Shown here: positions 48,597 through 58,036 of the stretch, piece after piece
How the letters are laid out: each line of letters starts with the position of its first letter
How positions within the stretch are numbered: the first letter of the stretch is position 1
Source: Streptacidiphilus pinicola
Lineage (GTDB): Bacteria; Actinomycetota; Actinomycetes; Streptomycetales; Streptomycetaceae
Length of the DNA: 64,000 nucleotides
Direction of reading: 5' to 3'
Assembly: GCF_003258295.1 (NCBI RefSeq)
Contig: NZ_QKYN01000066.1
Span: forward strand, 27,055-91,054
Position numbers and translations under genes: made by a program
Notes under the pieces: generated by a model
Told to the model about the DNA's origin: nothing
Database searches by the model: none
The model's input: the letters and a program-made list of their open reading frames with translations, nothing else

Positions 48597-49390
48597 GCCT
48601 CGTCCCCTTCCGTCTCGCTGGGCTCCTCGGCGGACTCCTGCTGGCGCGGCGCGACGACCTTGGCCGGGCCGGTGCCCGGCAGCGTCTCGCCGTGGGCCAG
48701 CCGCAGACCCGCCATCGACGGCGCGCCGCCCGCGCCGGACTCGTCCACCGCGCCGGGCCGCCCGTCGGGGAAGCCCGCCAGGATCCGCGCCGTCTCCTTG
48801 AAGCTGCACAGCTTCGCGCCGCGCGTCGGGGTCACCTCGGCGCCCGCCCGCAGGTCGTCGACCAGCTGCTTGGCGCTCGCCGGGTCCTGGTTGTCGAAGA
48901 ACTCCCAGTTGACCATCACCACGGGCGCGTAGTCGCAGGCCGCGTTGCACTCGATGTGCTCCAGCGAGACCGACCCGTCCTCGGTCGTCTCGTTGTTGCC
49001 GATCCCGAGGTGCTGCTGCAACTCGGCGAAGATCTGGTCGCCGCCGAGCACCGCGCACAGCGTGTTGGTGCAGACCCCGACGTGGTACTCGCCCGCCGGG
49101 CGGCGCCGGTACATCGTGTAGAAGGTCGCGACGGCGGTGACCTCGGCCGTGGTCAGGCCCAACTGCTCGGCGCAGTACCGGATGCCGGTCCGGGAGACGA
49201 AGCCCTCCTCGGACTGCACCAGGTGCAGCAGCGGCAGCAGCGCGGAGCGGGACTGCGGGTAGCGGGCGACGATCGCCGCCGCGTCCGGGTCCAGCCGCTC
49301 GCGCACCTCGGCCGGATAGGGCTCCGCCGGAAGCTCCGGCAGGCCCAGCTGTACCGCGTGCTGTGCCGTCTCATGCCCAGTCGCGCTCAC
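48593..49390 (-). CDS. nuoE: NADH-quinone oxidoreductase subunit E (2Fe-2S)
   Basis: Thioredoxin-fold 2Fe-2S subunit pairing with NuoF. Ligands Cys107, Cys112, Cys148 and Cys152 ([26 protein letters not shown]). 265 residues, about 100 longer than E. coli NuoE: the C-terminal ~60 residues ([16 protein letters not shown]...[11 protein letters not shown]) are low complexity and acidic, common in actinobacteria. GTG 49390 overlaps the nuoD stop as GTGA. Confidence 0.97.
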
Positions 49391-50751
49391 CGGTCCACGC
49401 CTCCCATCACCGGGTCGATGCCGGCCACCGCGACGATGACGTCCGCGACCTGCCCGCCCTCGCACATCGCGGCCATCGTCTGCAGGTTGGTGAAGCTCGG
49501 GTCGCGGAAGTGCACCCGGTAGGGCCGGGTGCCGCCGTCGGAGACGACGTGCACGCCCAACTCGCCCTTCGGGGACTCGACCGCCGCGTAGGCCTGCCCC
49601 GGCGGGACGTGGAAGCCCTCCGTCACCAGCTTGAAGTGGTGGATCAGCGCCTCCATGGACTCGCCCATGATGGTGCGGATGTGGTCGAGCGAGTTGCCCA
49701 TCCCGTCCGCGCCGAGGGCCAGCTGGGCCGGCCAGGCGATCTTCTTGTCGGCCACCATCACCGCGCCGTCGCCGCCCTTGAGCTGCTCCAGGCACTGCTC
49801 GACGATCCGCAGCGACTGGTCCATCTCCCGCAGACGGATCAGGAACCGCCCGTAGGAGTCGCAGGTGTCGGCGGTCTCGACCTCGAAGTCGTAGCTCTCG
49901 TAGCCGCAGTAGGGCTGCGTCTTGCGCAGGTCGTGCGGCAGGCCGGTGGCCCGCAGGATCGGCCCGGTCGCGCCGAGCGCCATGCAGCCGGCCAGGTCCA
50001 GGTAGCCGACGTCCACCAACCGGGCCTTGAAGACCGGGTTGTTGGTGGCCAGCTTGTCGTACTCGTGCATCCGCGAGCGCAGCAGCTTCACACCCTCGCG
50101 GACCTGGTCGATCGCGCCGGGCGGCAGGTCCTGCGCCAGCCCGCCGGGGCGGACGTAGGCGTGGTTCATGCGCAGGCCGGTGACCAGCTCGAAGATGTCG
50201 AGGATGACCTCGCGGTCACGGAAGCCGTAGATCATCAGCGTGGTGGAGCCGATCTCCATCCCGCCCGTGGCCAGCGCCACGAGGTGCGAGGTGATCCGGT
50301 TGAGCTCCATCATCATCACGCGGATGACGCTGGCCCGTTCCGGCACGTCGTCGGTGATCCCGAGCAGCTTCTCCACCGCGAGGCAGTAGGCGGTCTCGTT
50401 GAAGAACGGCGTCAGGTAGTCCATGCGGGTCACGAAGGTCGTGCCCTGCACCCAGGTGCGGAACTCCATGTTCTTCTCGATGCCGGTGTGGAGGTAGCCG
50501 ATGCCGCAGCGGGCTTCCTTCACCGTCTCGCCGTCGATCTCCAGGATCAGGCGCAGCACGCCGTGCGTGGAGGGGTGCTGCGGCCCCATGTTGACGATGA
50601 TCCGCTCGTCGTCCGCCTTGGCCGCGGCGCTGACGATCTCGTCCCAGTCACCACCGGTGACGGTGTAGACGCGCCCCTCGGTGGTCTCTCGCTCAGGGGC
50701 CTGCGCGGTCTCGGGGGTCGAGTGCTGGGCTTCGGAGTGCTGGGTGCTCAT
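49387..50751 (-). CDS. nuoD: NADH-quinone oxidoreductase subunit D
   Basis: 49-kDa-type subunit of the quinone-binding module, 454 residues. Motifs: [22 protein letters not shown] (quinone-site His and preceding loop), [34 protein letters not shown] and C-terminal DPVMGGVDR. nuoC and nuoD are separate here, not fused as in E. coli. ATG 50751 shares one base with the nuoC stop. Confidence 0.97.
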   Translation of the reverse strand: MSTQHSEAQHSTPETAQAPERETTEGRVYTVTGGDWDEIVSAAAKADDERIIVNMGPQHPSTHGVLRLILEIDGETVKEARCGIGYLHTGIEKNMEFRTWVQGTTFVTRMDYLTPFFNETAYCLAVEKLLGITDDVPERASVIRVMMMELNRITSHLVALATGGMEIGSTTLMIYGFRDREVILDIFELVTGLRMNHAYVRPGGLAQDLPPGAIDQVREGVKLLRSRMHEYDKLATNNPVFKARLVDVGYLDLAGCMALGATGPILRATGLPHDLRKTQPYCGYESYDFEVETADTCDSYGRFLIRLREMDQSLRIVEQCLEQLKGGDGAVMVADKKIAWPAQLALGADGMGNSLDHIRTIMGESMEALIHHFKLVTEGFHVPPGQAYAAVESPKGELGVHVVSDGGTRPYRVHFRDPSFTNLQTMAAMCEGGQVADVIVAVAGIDPVMGGVDR

Positions 50752-51484
50752 CAGGAGTACGACCTCCGCTGGTCGGGAGCCGGGATCTGCGCGCCCTTGT
50801 ACTCGACGGGGATGCCGCCGAGCGGATAGTCCTTGCGCTGCGGGTGGCCCAGCCAGTCGTCCGGCATCATGATCCGCATCAGCGCGGGGTGGCCGTCGAA
50901 GACGATGCCGAAGAAGTCGTAGGTCTCGCGCTCGTGCCAGTCGTTGGTCGGGTAGACCGCGACGGTGGACGGGATGTGCGGGTCGTCGTCCGGCGCGGAG
51001 CACTCGACCCGGATCAGCCGGTTGTGGGTGATCGAGCGCAGGTGGTAGACCGCGTGCAGCTCCCGCCCGGCGTCGCCCGGGTAGTGCACGCCGCTGACGC
51101 CGGTGCACAGTTCGAAGCGGAGCGCCGGGTCGTCGCGCAGCGTCCGCATCACCTGGACCAGGTGCTCGCGGTGCACGTGGAAGGTGATCTCGTCGCGGTC
51201 GACGACGGTCTTCTCGATCGCTGCGGCGGGGCTCAGCCCCTGCTCGTCCAGCGCGCCCTCGAACTCGTCGGCCACCTCGTCGAACCAGGCGCCTCCGTAG
51301 GGGCGGGTGCTGGCCGGCGGCAGCGCGATCGGGGTGACCAGGCGGCCGTAGCCGGAGGTGTCGCCGGAGCCGCCGTTCGCCGCGTTGCCCGACCCGGCTG
51401 CACCACCTGAACCGAACATGCCGTGCCGGACGCCGATGACCTCCAGCTCCGTCTGCCCCTCGCGCGGCACAGGAACGTTCTCGC

Positions 51485-51488
<4 letters not shown>
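50751..51488 (-). CDS. nuoC: NADH-quinone oxidoreductase subunit C
   Basis: 30-kDa-type peripheral subunit, 245 residues. The core is [31 protein letters not shown]...FHAVYHL-type, and the signature [40 protein letters not shown] is intact. An N-terminal ~75-residue extension includes a Gly/Ala/Ser/Asn-rich stretch ([18 protein letters not shown]), an actinobacterial feature. ATG 51488 overlaps the nuoB stop as ATGA. Confidence 0.97.
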
Positions 51489-52039
<551 letters not shown>

Positions 52040-52049
52040 CTCTGCCGTC

Positions 52050-52102
52050 TCCCGTCAGTCCCCGTCTGTCCCAGTCAGTCCCACTCAGTCAGTCCCACTC
52101 CA
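52050..52102 (-). repeat. Short tandem repeat across the nuoA stop / nuoB leader
   Basis: On the minus strand GAGTGGGACTGACT occurs twice in tandem (52102-52075), followed by degenerate GGGACAGACG and GGGACTGACG units, then the nuoB ribosome-binding site. The first copy contains the nuoA stop TGA, so the repeat duplicates an in-frame stop-like triplet. Confidence 0.7.
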
Positions 52103-52448
52103 GGCCGCCACGACGCCAGACGTAGGCGTAGGCGACGAACACGGTGGCGATGAAGAGCACCATCTCGACCAGGCCGAAGATCCCCAGGGCGTCGAAGCTG
52201 ACGGCCCACGGGTAGAGGAAGACGATCTCGATGTCGAAGACGATGAAGAGCATCGCCGTCAGGTAGTACTTGATCGGGAAGCGCCCGCCCCCGGTCGGCT
52301 GAGGCGTGGGCTCGATCCCGCACTCGTAGGCGTCGAGCTTGGCCCGGTTGTAGCGTTTCGGGCCCGTCAGCGCGGCCATTGCCACGGAGCCGACCGCGAA
52401 CGCAGCCGCGATGGCGCCAAGTACCAGAATCGGCGCATAAGCGTTCAT
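52089..52448 (-). CDS. nuoA: NADH-quinone oxidoreductase subunit A
   Basis: First gene of the operon; a three-helix membrane subunit of 119 residues next to the quinone cavity. Family motif KLDAYECGIEPTPQPTGGGRFPIKYYLTAMLFIVFDIEIVFLYPWAV contains the conserved loop Cys and the TM2 Asp/Glu. ATG 52448 follows GGAGAGG by about 10 bases. A Rex-like operator is centred 60 bases upstream. Confidence 0.97.
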   Translation of the reverse strand: MNAYAPILVLGAIAAAFAVGSVAMAALTGPKRYNRAKLDAYECGIEPTPQPTGGGRFPIKYYLTAMLFIVFDIEIVFLYPWAVSFDALGIFGLVEMVLFIATVFVAYAYVWRRGGLEWD

Positions 52449-52499
52449 GCCGAACGACCTCTCCAGGCGTCAGTCCGAGCCTGTGGCTGTGATCCCCAC

Positions 52500-52517
52500 A
52501 TGTGAGGCAGTTCACAA
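52500..52517. promoter_or_regulatory. Rex-like (NADH/NAD+ sensing repressor) operator upstream of nuoA
   Basis: The core TGTGAGGCAGTTCACA (52501-52516) matches the streptomycete Rex box TGTGAACGCGTTCACA at 12 of 16 positions with both TGTGA/TCACA arms intact. A possible -10 (TAGGAT, minus 52540-52535) lies upstream, which would place the operator just after the transcription start. The nuo operon is a known Rex target in S. coelicolor. Confidence 0.75.
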
Positions 52518-52797
52518 GCTCCCAAGACGGCTGCATCCTATGCCTCTTCGCATGTGATCTGCGACACGCGGTCACGGACCAAGATTGTGATCTACACCAC
52601 CTGACGGATGATCATGAAGCAATGAGAGTGCAAAATCGGACACACTGTGTGTGCTTTCATTCACAAGCAGTGGCGGCTCTTGGCATCTGCGCAGCTCGAA
52701 GGGGTTGCACCTAGCATTCGCGTGGCATCCAAAGCAAGTTTTGCTCCTGGCCCGGACACGTGTTAGTGAACCTCCGCACCCGAGGGTGAAACGCAAA

Positions 52798-52824
52798 CGC
52801 CCCGGCTGACGGGCAGCCGGGGCG
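52798..52824 (-). terminator. Terminator of the mannosyltransferase gene
   Basis: CGCCCCGGCTG and CAGCCGGGGCG form an 11-bp stem with a 5-base loop, followed on the minus strand by TTTGCGTTT. It begins 30 bases after the stop. Confidence 0.88.
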
Positions 52825-52853
52825 CTTCACAGGACGTCTCAGAACGGGCGCCG

Positions 52854-54149
52854 TTACGGCACCCCGAGGTTGAAGATCGCGTATCCGCCGTACCAACCCG
52901 AGAGCGCGCCCAGGATCAGCAGGAGGGTGAGCGCCTGGGCGCGGCTCAGGCGCTTGAGGGCGAGCGCCAGCGGGATCGCGAGCGGGAAGAGCGGCATCAC
53001 GAAGCGGTTGATGGTGCCGAACATCTGCTGGCTGACGATGATCAGCACGATCGTGCCGACCGTGTACACCGCCAGCACCACCGGGGGCCGCAGGCGCAAC
53101 AGGAGCAACACCAGGATCGGCAGGCCCATCAGCACCGCCAGCCCCACCAGATCCTCGGTGGGGTAGGGGAAGAGGTAGTCGTACCGTCCCAGCAGCAGGC
53201 CCTGGATGGACTTGAAGGCGTTCTGGCCCCCGTCCATGGAGTGCGCCCAGCCGCGCTGCTGCAGGGTGAAGTAGCCGTGGAAGTCGTGCAGTTCCAGGCC
53301 CAGCCAGGTCAGGTACCCGACCAGGCCGAGCGGCGCCGTGACGATCGCGAACAGCGGCCCCGCGAAGCCGCGGAATCCGGAGCCGGGCCGCACCCGGTAC
53401 AGGCCCACCAGGCCGGCCACCACCAGGCCGGCTATCAGCGTCGCCGCCGAGGGCCGGGTCAGGCCCGTCAGCAGCGTCAACCCGCCCGCCAGGTACCAGC
53501 GGCGGCGCACCGCCGCCCAGCAGGCCCAGACCGCGAGCGCCGTGAAGATCGACTCGGAGTAGACCGACCACTGCACCGACGAGGCCGGGAAGACCGCCCA
53601 CAACCCCGCCGCCAGAACGCCCGCGCGACGGCTCCGGGTCACCAGCTCCGTCAGCGCGAAGATCCCCGCCGCGGCCACGAAGGAGCTGACCACCGAGACG
53701 AGCATGCCCGCCCCGTACAGGCCGAGCCCCGTCACCTCGCTGACCAGCCGCATCGCCCCCGGATACATCGGGAAGAAGGCGACGGAGTTCTGCTCCATCG
53801 TGAACGGCCCGAGCGGCGCCATCGGCGTCAGCGCCGGGTGGTAGCCGTGCGCGGCGACGTCCTGGTACCACCAGCCGTCCCAGGAACCCAGCACGTCCCA
53901 GGGCTTGGCGCCGCCGCCGTACCGCGGGGTGTTGGTCCGGTAGGTGCCCGAGTAGGCCAGCAGTCGCAGGAAGACCAGCAGGCCGACGAGCTTCACCCCG
54001 CCGTACAACCCCAGCGCCGGACCGAACCGCACCCCGGCCGCCCGCAACCGCTCCACCGCCGCACCCCGAGGGCGACCGCGCGGCGGCGCCTCCGGGGACT
54101 CCTCCGTGACGGCGCCGTCCTCGACCGTCATGTCAGGCTCGACACTCAT
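52854..54149 (-). CDS. PIG-V-type integral membrane mannosyltransferase
   Basis: A polytopic membrane glycosyltransferase of 431 residues resembling the PIG-V family (PF04188), GT-C enzymes using polyprenyl-phosphate mannose. Diagnostic: GSWDGWWYQDVAAHGY (the WD-W.Y..A..GY loop with the catalytic Asp) and NSVAFFPMYPGAMRLV; about ten helices follow. Likely acts in glycolipid or protein O-mannosylation outside the membrane; the acceptor is unknown. ATG 54149 lies 10 bases after the menJ-like stop with no strong ribosome-binding site, so it probably depends on coupling. Confidence 0.88.
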   Translation of the reverse strand: MSVEPDMTVEDGAVTEESPEAPPRGRPRGAAVERLRAAGVRFGPALGLYGGVKLVGLLVFLRLLAYSGTYRTNTPRYGGGAKPWDVLGSWDGWWYQDVAAHGYHPALTPMAPLGPFTMEQNSVAFFPMYPGAMRLVSEVTGLGLYGAGMLVSVVSSFVAAAGIFALTELVTRSRRAGVLAAGLWAVFPASSVQWSVYSESIFTALAVWACWAAVRRRWYLAGGLTLLTGLTRPSAATLIAGLVVAGLVGLYRVRPGSGFRGFAGPLFAIVTAPLGLVGYLTWLGLELHDFHGYFTLQQRGWAHSMDGGQNAFKSIQGLLLGRYDYLFPYPTEDLVGLAVLMGLPILVLLLLRLRPPVVLAVYTVGTIVLIIVSQQMFGTINRFVMPLFPLAIPLALALKRLSRAQALTLLLILGALSGWYGGYAIFNLGVP

Positions 54150-54159
54150 GCTCAGCTAC

Positions 54160-55446
54160 TCACGCCTTCGGGGCGACCTTGGCCAGACCGTTGATGATCC
54201 GGTCCATGGCGTCGCCTCCCTGCGGGTCGGTCAGGTTGGCGAGCAGCTTCAGCACGAACTTCATCAGCACCGGGTGCGTCAGGCCGTGCTGCGCCGCCAT
54301 TCGCATCACCAGCGGGTTGCCGATCGCCTTCACGAAGGCGCGGCCCAGCGAGTAGTAGCCGCCGTAGACGTCCTTGAGGATCCGCGGGTACGCCTCCAGC
54401 GCCCGCTCCCGCCCCAGGTCCGTGGTCCGGGCCAGCGCCTGCACGATCACGCCGGCCGCGATCTGCCCCGACTCCATCGCGTACGCGATGCCCTCGCCGT
54501 TGAACGGGTTGACCATCCCGCCCGCGTCGCCGACCAGCAGGAAGCCGCGGCTGTAGTGCGGCTGCCGGTTGAACGCCATCGGCAGCGCGGCGCCGCGGAT
54601 CGGCTCGGTCATGTTCTCCGGCGTGTAGCCCCACTCCACGGGCATGCCGGCGCACCAGACCTTGAGCAGCTCGCGGTAGTCGATGTCCTTGAACGACTTG
54701 GTGGTGTTCAGCAGACCGAGACCGACGTTGCTGGTGCCGTCGCCCATGCCGAAGATCCAGCCGTAGCCGGGCAGCAGCTTGTCCTGCCCGTCGCGCCGGT
54801 CCCACAGCTCCAGCCACGACTCCAGGTAGTCGTCGTCCGCGCGCGGGGAGGTGAAGTACGTCCGGTAGGCGACGCCCATCGGCCGGTCCTCGCGCCGGTG
54901 CAGACCGAGCGCGAGCGACAGCCGGGTGGAGTTGCCGTCGGCGGCGACGACGAGCGGCGCGCGGAACTCCACCTCCCGCTTCTCGTCGCCGTCTTCCAGC
55001 CTGGCCGTCACGCCGACGACCCGGCCGGTGCGCTCGTCCAGGATCGGGCCGGTGACGTTGCAGCCCTCGTGCAGCTTGGCGCCGGCCTTCTCGGCCTGAC
55101 GGGCCAGCAGCTCGTCGAAGTCGGCGCGCTTGCGCACCAGCCCGTAGTCCGGGAACGCCGCCAGCTCCGGCCAGTCCAGCTCCAGCCGGACGCCACCACC
55201 GATGATCCGCAGGCCCTTGTTGTGCAGCCAGCCGTTCTCCTCGGACACGTCGACGCCCATGTCGACCAGCTGCTTGACCGCGCGCGGCGTCAGCCCGTCG
55301 CCGCAGACCTTCTCGCGCGGGAAGCGGGACTTCTCCAGCAGCAGCACCTCCAGGCCCGAGCGGGCCAGGTGGTACGCCGTCGCCGAACCCGCAGGCCCCG
55401 CACCGACGACGATCACGTCCGCGTGGGCCTCGGTCGTCTCGCTCAC
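54160..55446 (-). CDS. menJ: Geranylgeranyl reductase-family FAD enzyme, probable menaquinone reductase (MenJ-like)
   Basis: A 428-residue flavoprotein that reduces isoprenoid double bonds. FAD Rossmann motif DVIVVGAGPAGSATAYHLARSG at ~10-31, KVCGDGLTPRAV near 50 (family PxxKxCG-type motif), and VGDAGGMVNPFNGEGIAYAMESG near 290-315. In Mycobacterium the equivalent MenJ saturates one isoprene unit of menaquinone. Here its neighbour menG supports that role; a general geranylgeranyl reductase is the alternative. GTG 55446 follows GAGGAG by 8 bases. Confidence 0.88.
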   Translation of the reverse strand: MSETTEAHADVIVVGAGPAGSATAYHLARSGLEVLLLEKSRFPREKVCGDGLTPRAVKQLVDMGVDVSEENGWLHNKGLRIIGGGVRLELDWPELAAFPDYGLVRKRADFDELLARQAEKAGAKLHEGCNVTGPILDERTGRVVGVTARLEDGDEKREVEFRAPLVVAADGNSTRLSLALGLHRREDRPMGVAYRTYFTSPRADDDYLESWLELWDRRDGQDKLLPGYGWIFGMGDGTSNVGLGLLNTTKSFKDIDYRELLKVWCAGMPVEWGYTPENMTEPIRGAALPMAFNRQPHYSRGFLLVGDAGGMVNPFNGEGIAYAMESGQIAAGVIVQALARTTDLGRERALEAYPRILKDVYGGYYSLGRAFVKAIGNPLVMRMAAQHGLTHPVLMKFVLKLLANLTDPQGGDAMDRIINGLAKVAPKA

Positions 55447-55513
55447 CAGATCGTCTCCTCGCTCGATTGCGGCCTCGATGGCAGCTGTGGGCTGCTGCGA
55501 GTCTAGACAGCGA

Positions 55514-55570
55514 CCGCCCGACCCGACGGTAACCCCCACCATCTCCCCGCAGGGAGACCTGGTCGGGCGG
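55514..55570 (-). terminator. Terminator-like structure after menG
   Basis: CCGCCCGACC (55514-55523) pairs with GGTCGGGCGG (55561-55570). An inner hairpin CTCCC/GGGAG-type pairing at 55542-55557 fills the loop. The outer stem begins 3 bases after the menG stop. It separates menG from menJ. Confidence 0.6.
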
Positions 55571-55572
55571 GC

Positions 55573-56268
55573 CTACTCGGCCCTGGTGCCCCGGTGGAGC
55601 GAGACGATCCCGCCGGTCAGGTTGCGCCAGGCCACGTTCGACCAGCCCGCCCGCTGCAGCCGCGCCGCCAGGGCCGGCTGGTCCGGCCAGGCGCGGATGG
55701 AGTCGGCGAGGTAGACGTACGCGTCCGGGTTGGAGCTGACCGCCTCGGCGACCGGCGGCAGCGCGCGCATCAGGTACTCGGTGTAGACCGTGCGGAACGG
55801 CGCCCAGGTCGGGTGGGAGAACTCACAGATCACCACGCGCCCACCGGGCCTGGTGACGCGCAGCATCTCGCGCAGCGCGGCGTCGGTGTCCTGCACGTTG
55901 CGCAGCCCGAAGGAGATCGTCACCGCGTCGAAGGCCCCGTCCGCGAACGGCAGCTTCGTCGCGTCCCCCGCCGTCAGCGGGAGCTCCGGGTGCCGGCGCT
56001 TGCCCTCACGCAGCATGCCGAGCGAGAAGTCGCACGGCACCACGCGGGCGCCGGCCGCCGCGAACGGCAGCGAGGAGGTGGCGGTGCCGGCGGCCAGGTC
56101 CAGCACCCGCTGACCGGGACGCGCGTCCACGGCCCGCGCGACGGCGCGGCGCCACAGGCGCGTCTGGCCCAGCGAGAGAACGTCGTTGGTGAGGTCGTAC
56201 TTCGCCGCGACGTCGTCGAACATCGAGGCGACCTCGTGCGGCTGCTTGTCCAGGGTGGCTCGGGTCAC
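55573..56268 (-). CDS. menG: Demethylmenaquinone methyltransferase
   Basis: Transfers a methyl group from SAM to demethylmenaquinone, the last step of menaquinone synthesis, which the futalosine and classical routes share. UbiE/MenG signatures: [31 protein letters not shown], the SAM motif [54 protein letters not shown] and the [14 protein letters not shown] ending. 231 residues, family length. GTG 56268 lies 9 bases after GAGGAG, which sits at the end of a 16-bp tandem repeat array. Confidence 0.96.
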   Translation of the reverse strand: MTRATLDKQPHEVASMFDDVAAKYDLTNDVLSLGQTRLWRRAVARAVDARPGQRVLDLAAGTATSSLPFAAAGARVVPCDFSLGMLREGKRRHPELPLTAGDATKLPFADGAFDAVTISFGLRNVQDTDAALREMLRVTRPGGRVVICEFSHPTWAPFRTVYTEYLMRALPPVAEAVSSNPDAYVYLADSIRAWPDQPALAARLQRAGWSNVAWRNLTGGIVSLHRGTRAE

Positions 56269-56280
56269 GCGGCCATTCTC

Positions 56281-56360
56281 CTCTCAGGATTCCCGTCTCT
56301 CAGGATTCCCAGCTCTCAGAGTTACCGTCTCTCAGAGTTACCGTCTCTCAGCATTACCGC
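56281..56360 (-). repeat. Five 16-bp tandem repeats forming the menG leader
   Basis: On the plus strand the units are ctctcaggattcccgt, ctctcaggattcccag, ctctcagagttaccgt (twice) and ctctcagcattaccgc, each exactly 16 bases with no gaps. Read toward menG, every unit ends in a CTGAGAG-like purine run; the last is followed by the menG ribosome-binding site. The far end overlaps the last 7 bases of the upstream gene, including its stop. Confidence 0.93.
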
Positions 56361-56761
56361 CGGCGGTGCACGAGGCGGCCGGCGAGGACCGTGGCGAGGC
56401 AGGAGCCGTCCGCGGCGAAGACGGCGAAGTCCGCGCGGGAGCCGACCACGAGCGGCGCGGGCATCCCGACCGGAAGGCCCACCCGCGCGGCGGCGGGCCC
56501 GAGGCCCGGATCGTCGTTGAAGGCGCCCGGCGCGACCGCCGTCACCCCGCGCAGCAACAGCGCGTGCACCCGCTCGCGCGGGCTCGGCGCATCCGGCGGC
56601 GCGACCTCCCACCCCGTACCCGGCCGGAGTTCACCGGGCCATTCGCGCACACGCGCGCCGGGGTAGTGGGCGCGCAGCGCGTCGACGGCCGCGACGGCGG
56701 CGATGCGGTCGCCCTCGACGGCGACCGCGTCGTCGTTCGTGCCCGTGTGGATGGTGAGCAT
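56354..56761 (-). CDS. Imidazolonepropionase-like small protein
   Basis: A 135-residue protein resembling an amidohydrolase (imidazolonepropionase-like) beta-sandwich without the metal barrel: MLTIHTGTNDDAVAVEGDRIAAVA at the start and GSRADFAVFAADGSCLATVLAGRLVHR at the end, which in full amidohydrolases flank the barrel. It is found next to mqnC in streptomycetes, from memory, so a link to the futalosine pathway is possible but not proven. Lacking metal ligands, it is probably not a hydrolase. ATG 56761 lies 25 bases after the mqnC stop. Confidence 0.75.
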   Translation of the reverse strand: MLTIHTGTNDDAVAVEGDRIAAVAAVDALRAHYPGARVREWPGELRPGTGWEVAPPDAPSPRERVHALLLRGVTAVAPGAFNDDPGLGPAAARVGLPVGMPAPLVVGSRADFAVFAADGSCLATVLAGRLVHRRR

Positions 56762-56785
56762 CAGTCGGTTTCGGTCGGTCGTGCG

Positions 56786-58012
56786 TCAGCCGTCGGCGTT
56801 GAGCAGCTTCAGCTCCGGGTGGGCGGTGCCGCCCTCGATCGCCGTGGAGGCGATGTGCGAGAAGACGTGGTCGTCCACCGGGTCGTTGGCCGGGTCGTCG
56901 TGGACGACCAGGTGCTCGTAGGTGGTGGCGCGCTGCGCCGGGACGCGACCGGCCGAGCGGATCAGCTGGATCAGCTCCATCCGGTTCGAGCGGTGCTTGG
57001 CGCCGGCCGAGGAGACCACGTTCTCCTCCAGCATCACCGAGCCGAGGTCGTCCGCGCCGTAGTGCAGCGACAGCTGGCCCATCTCCTTGCCGACGGTCAG
57101 CCAGGAGCCCTGGATGTGCGCGACGTTGTCGAGGAAGAGGCGGGCTACCGCGATCAGCCGCAGGTACTCGAAGAGCGTCGCCTGCGTGCGGCCCTTCAGG
57201 TGGTTGTTCTCCGGCTGGTAGGTGTACGGGATGAACGCGCGGAAGCCGCCGGTGCGGTCCTGCACGTCACGGATCATCCGCAGGTGCTCGATCCGCTCGG
57301 CGTTGGTCTCGCCGGTGCCCATCAGCATGGTGGAGGTGGACTCGACGCCCAGGTTGTGCGCCAGCTCCATGATCTCCAGCCAGCGCTCGCCGGACTCCTT
57401 GAGCGGCGCGATCACCTTGCGCGGCCGCTCGGGCAGCAGCTCGGCGCCCGCGCCCGCGAAGGAGTCGAGGCCGGCCGCGTGGATCCGGCGGATCGCCTCC
57501 TCGGCGCTGACGCCGGAGATCCGCGCCATGTGCTCCACCTCGGAGGCCCCGAGGGAGTGGATCACCAGCTGCGGGAAGTCCTTCTTGATGGCGGAGAACG
57601 CGCGCTCGTAGTACTCCACGCCGTAGTCCGGGTGGTGGCCGCCCTGGAACATGATCTGGGTGCCGCCGAGCTCGACCGTCTCCGCGCAGCGGCGCAAAAT
57701 CTCGTCGAGGTCGCGCGACCAGCCCTTCTCGGTGTCCTTCGGCGCGGCGTAGAAGGCGCAGAACTTGCACGCCGTCACGCACACGTTGGTGTAGTTGATG
57801 TTGCGCTCGATGATGTACGTCGCGATGTGCTCCGTACCCGCGTACCGTCGGCGGCGCGCGGCGTCGGCCGCCCGGCCGAGCGCGTGCAGCGGCGCGTGCC
57901 GGTACAACTCCAGCGCCTCCTCGGCGCTGATGCGCCCCCCGGCCGCCGCGCGGTCGAGGACGGCCTGGAGCTCGGCGGACGGGGTCGAGGAATCAACAGC
58001 CAGCGAAGTCAC
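56786..58012 (-). CDS. mqnC: Cyclic dehypoxanthine futalosine synthase
   Basis: Radical-SAM enzyme that cyclises dehypoxanthine futalosine in the futalosine pathway to menaquinone. The 4Fe-4S motif is Cys78, Cys82, Cys85 (NYTNVCVTACKFCAFY). Further family motifs: TQIMFQGGHHPDYGVEYYE, GLDSFAGAGAELLPERPR and HIQGSWLTVG. 408 residues. GTG 58012 has only a weak GACGAG site. The kinase gene ends 24 bases upstream, so mqnA, kinase and mqnC may be co-transcribed. Confidence 0.96.
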   Translation of the reverse strand: MTSLAVDSSTPSAELQAVLDRAAAGGRISAEEALELYRHAPLHALGRAADAARRRRYAGTEHIATYIIERNINYTNVCVTACKFCAFYAAPKDTEKGWSRDLDEILRRCAETVELGGTQIMFQGGHHPDYGVEYYERAFSAIKKDFPQLVIHSLGASEVEHMARISGVSAEEAIRRIHAAGLDSFAGAGAELLPERPRKVIAPLKESGERWLEIMELAHNLGVESTSTMLMGTGETNAERIEHLRMIRDVQDRTGGFRAFIPYTYQPENNHLKGRTQATLFEYLRLIAVARLFLDNVAHIQGSWLTVGKEMGQLSLHYGADDLGSVMLEENVVSSAGAKHRSNRMELIQLIRSAGRVPAQRATTYEHLVVHDDPANDPVDDHVFSHIASTAIEGGTAHPELKLLNADG

Positions 58013-58036
58013 CTCGTCAGACTACGCCAGCGCCTC

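Larger units (their letters stand above)
52449..52853. other. nuo upstream intergenic region
   Basis: A 405-base AT-richer region between nuoA and the mannosyltransferase gene. It contains the Rex-like box at 52500-52517 and a weaker second one at 52649-52666 (TTGTGAA half perfect, other half AGCACAC on the minus strand). The dyad CACACTGTGTGTG is at 52641-52653, and the terminator of the preceding gene is at 52798-52824. No credible gene was seen. Confidence 0.6.

Noticed and set aside
52572..52796. Small open frames in the nuo upstream region
   Set aside because: They overlap a terminator and operator-like sequences, have atypical third-base composition and no ribosome-binding site.
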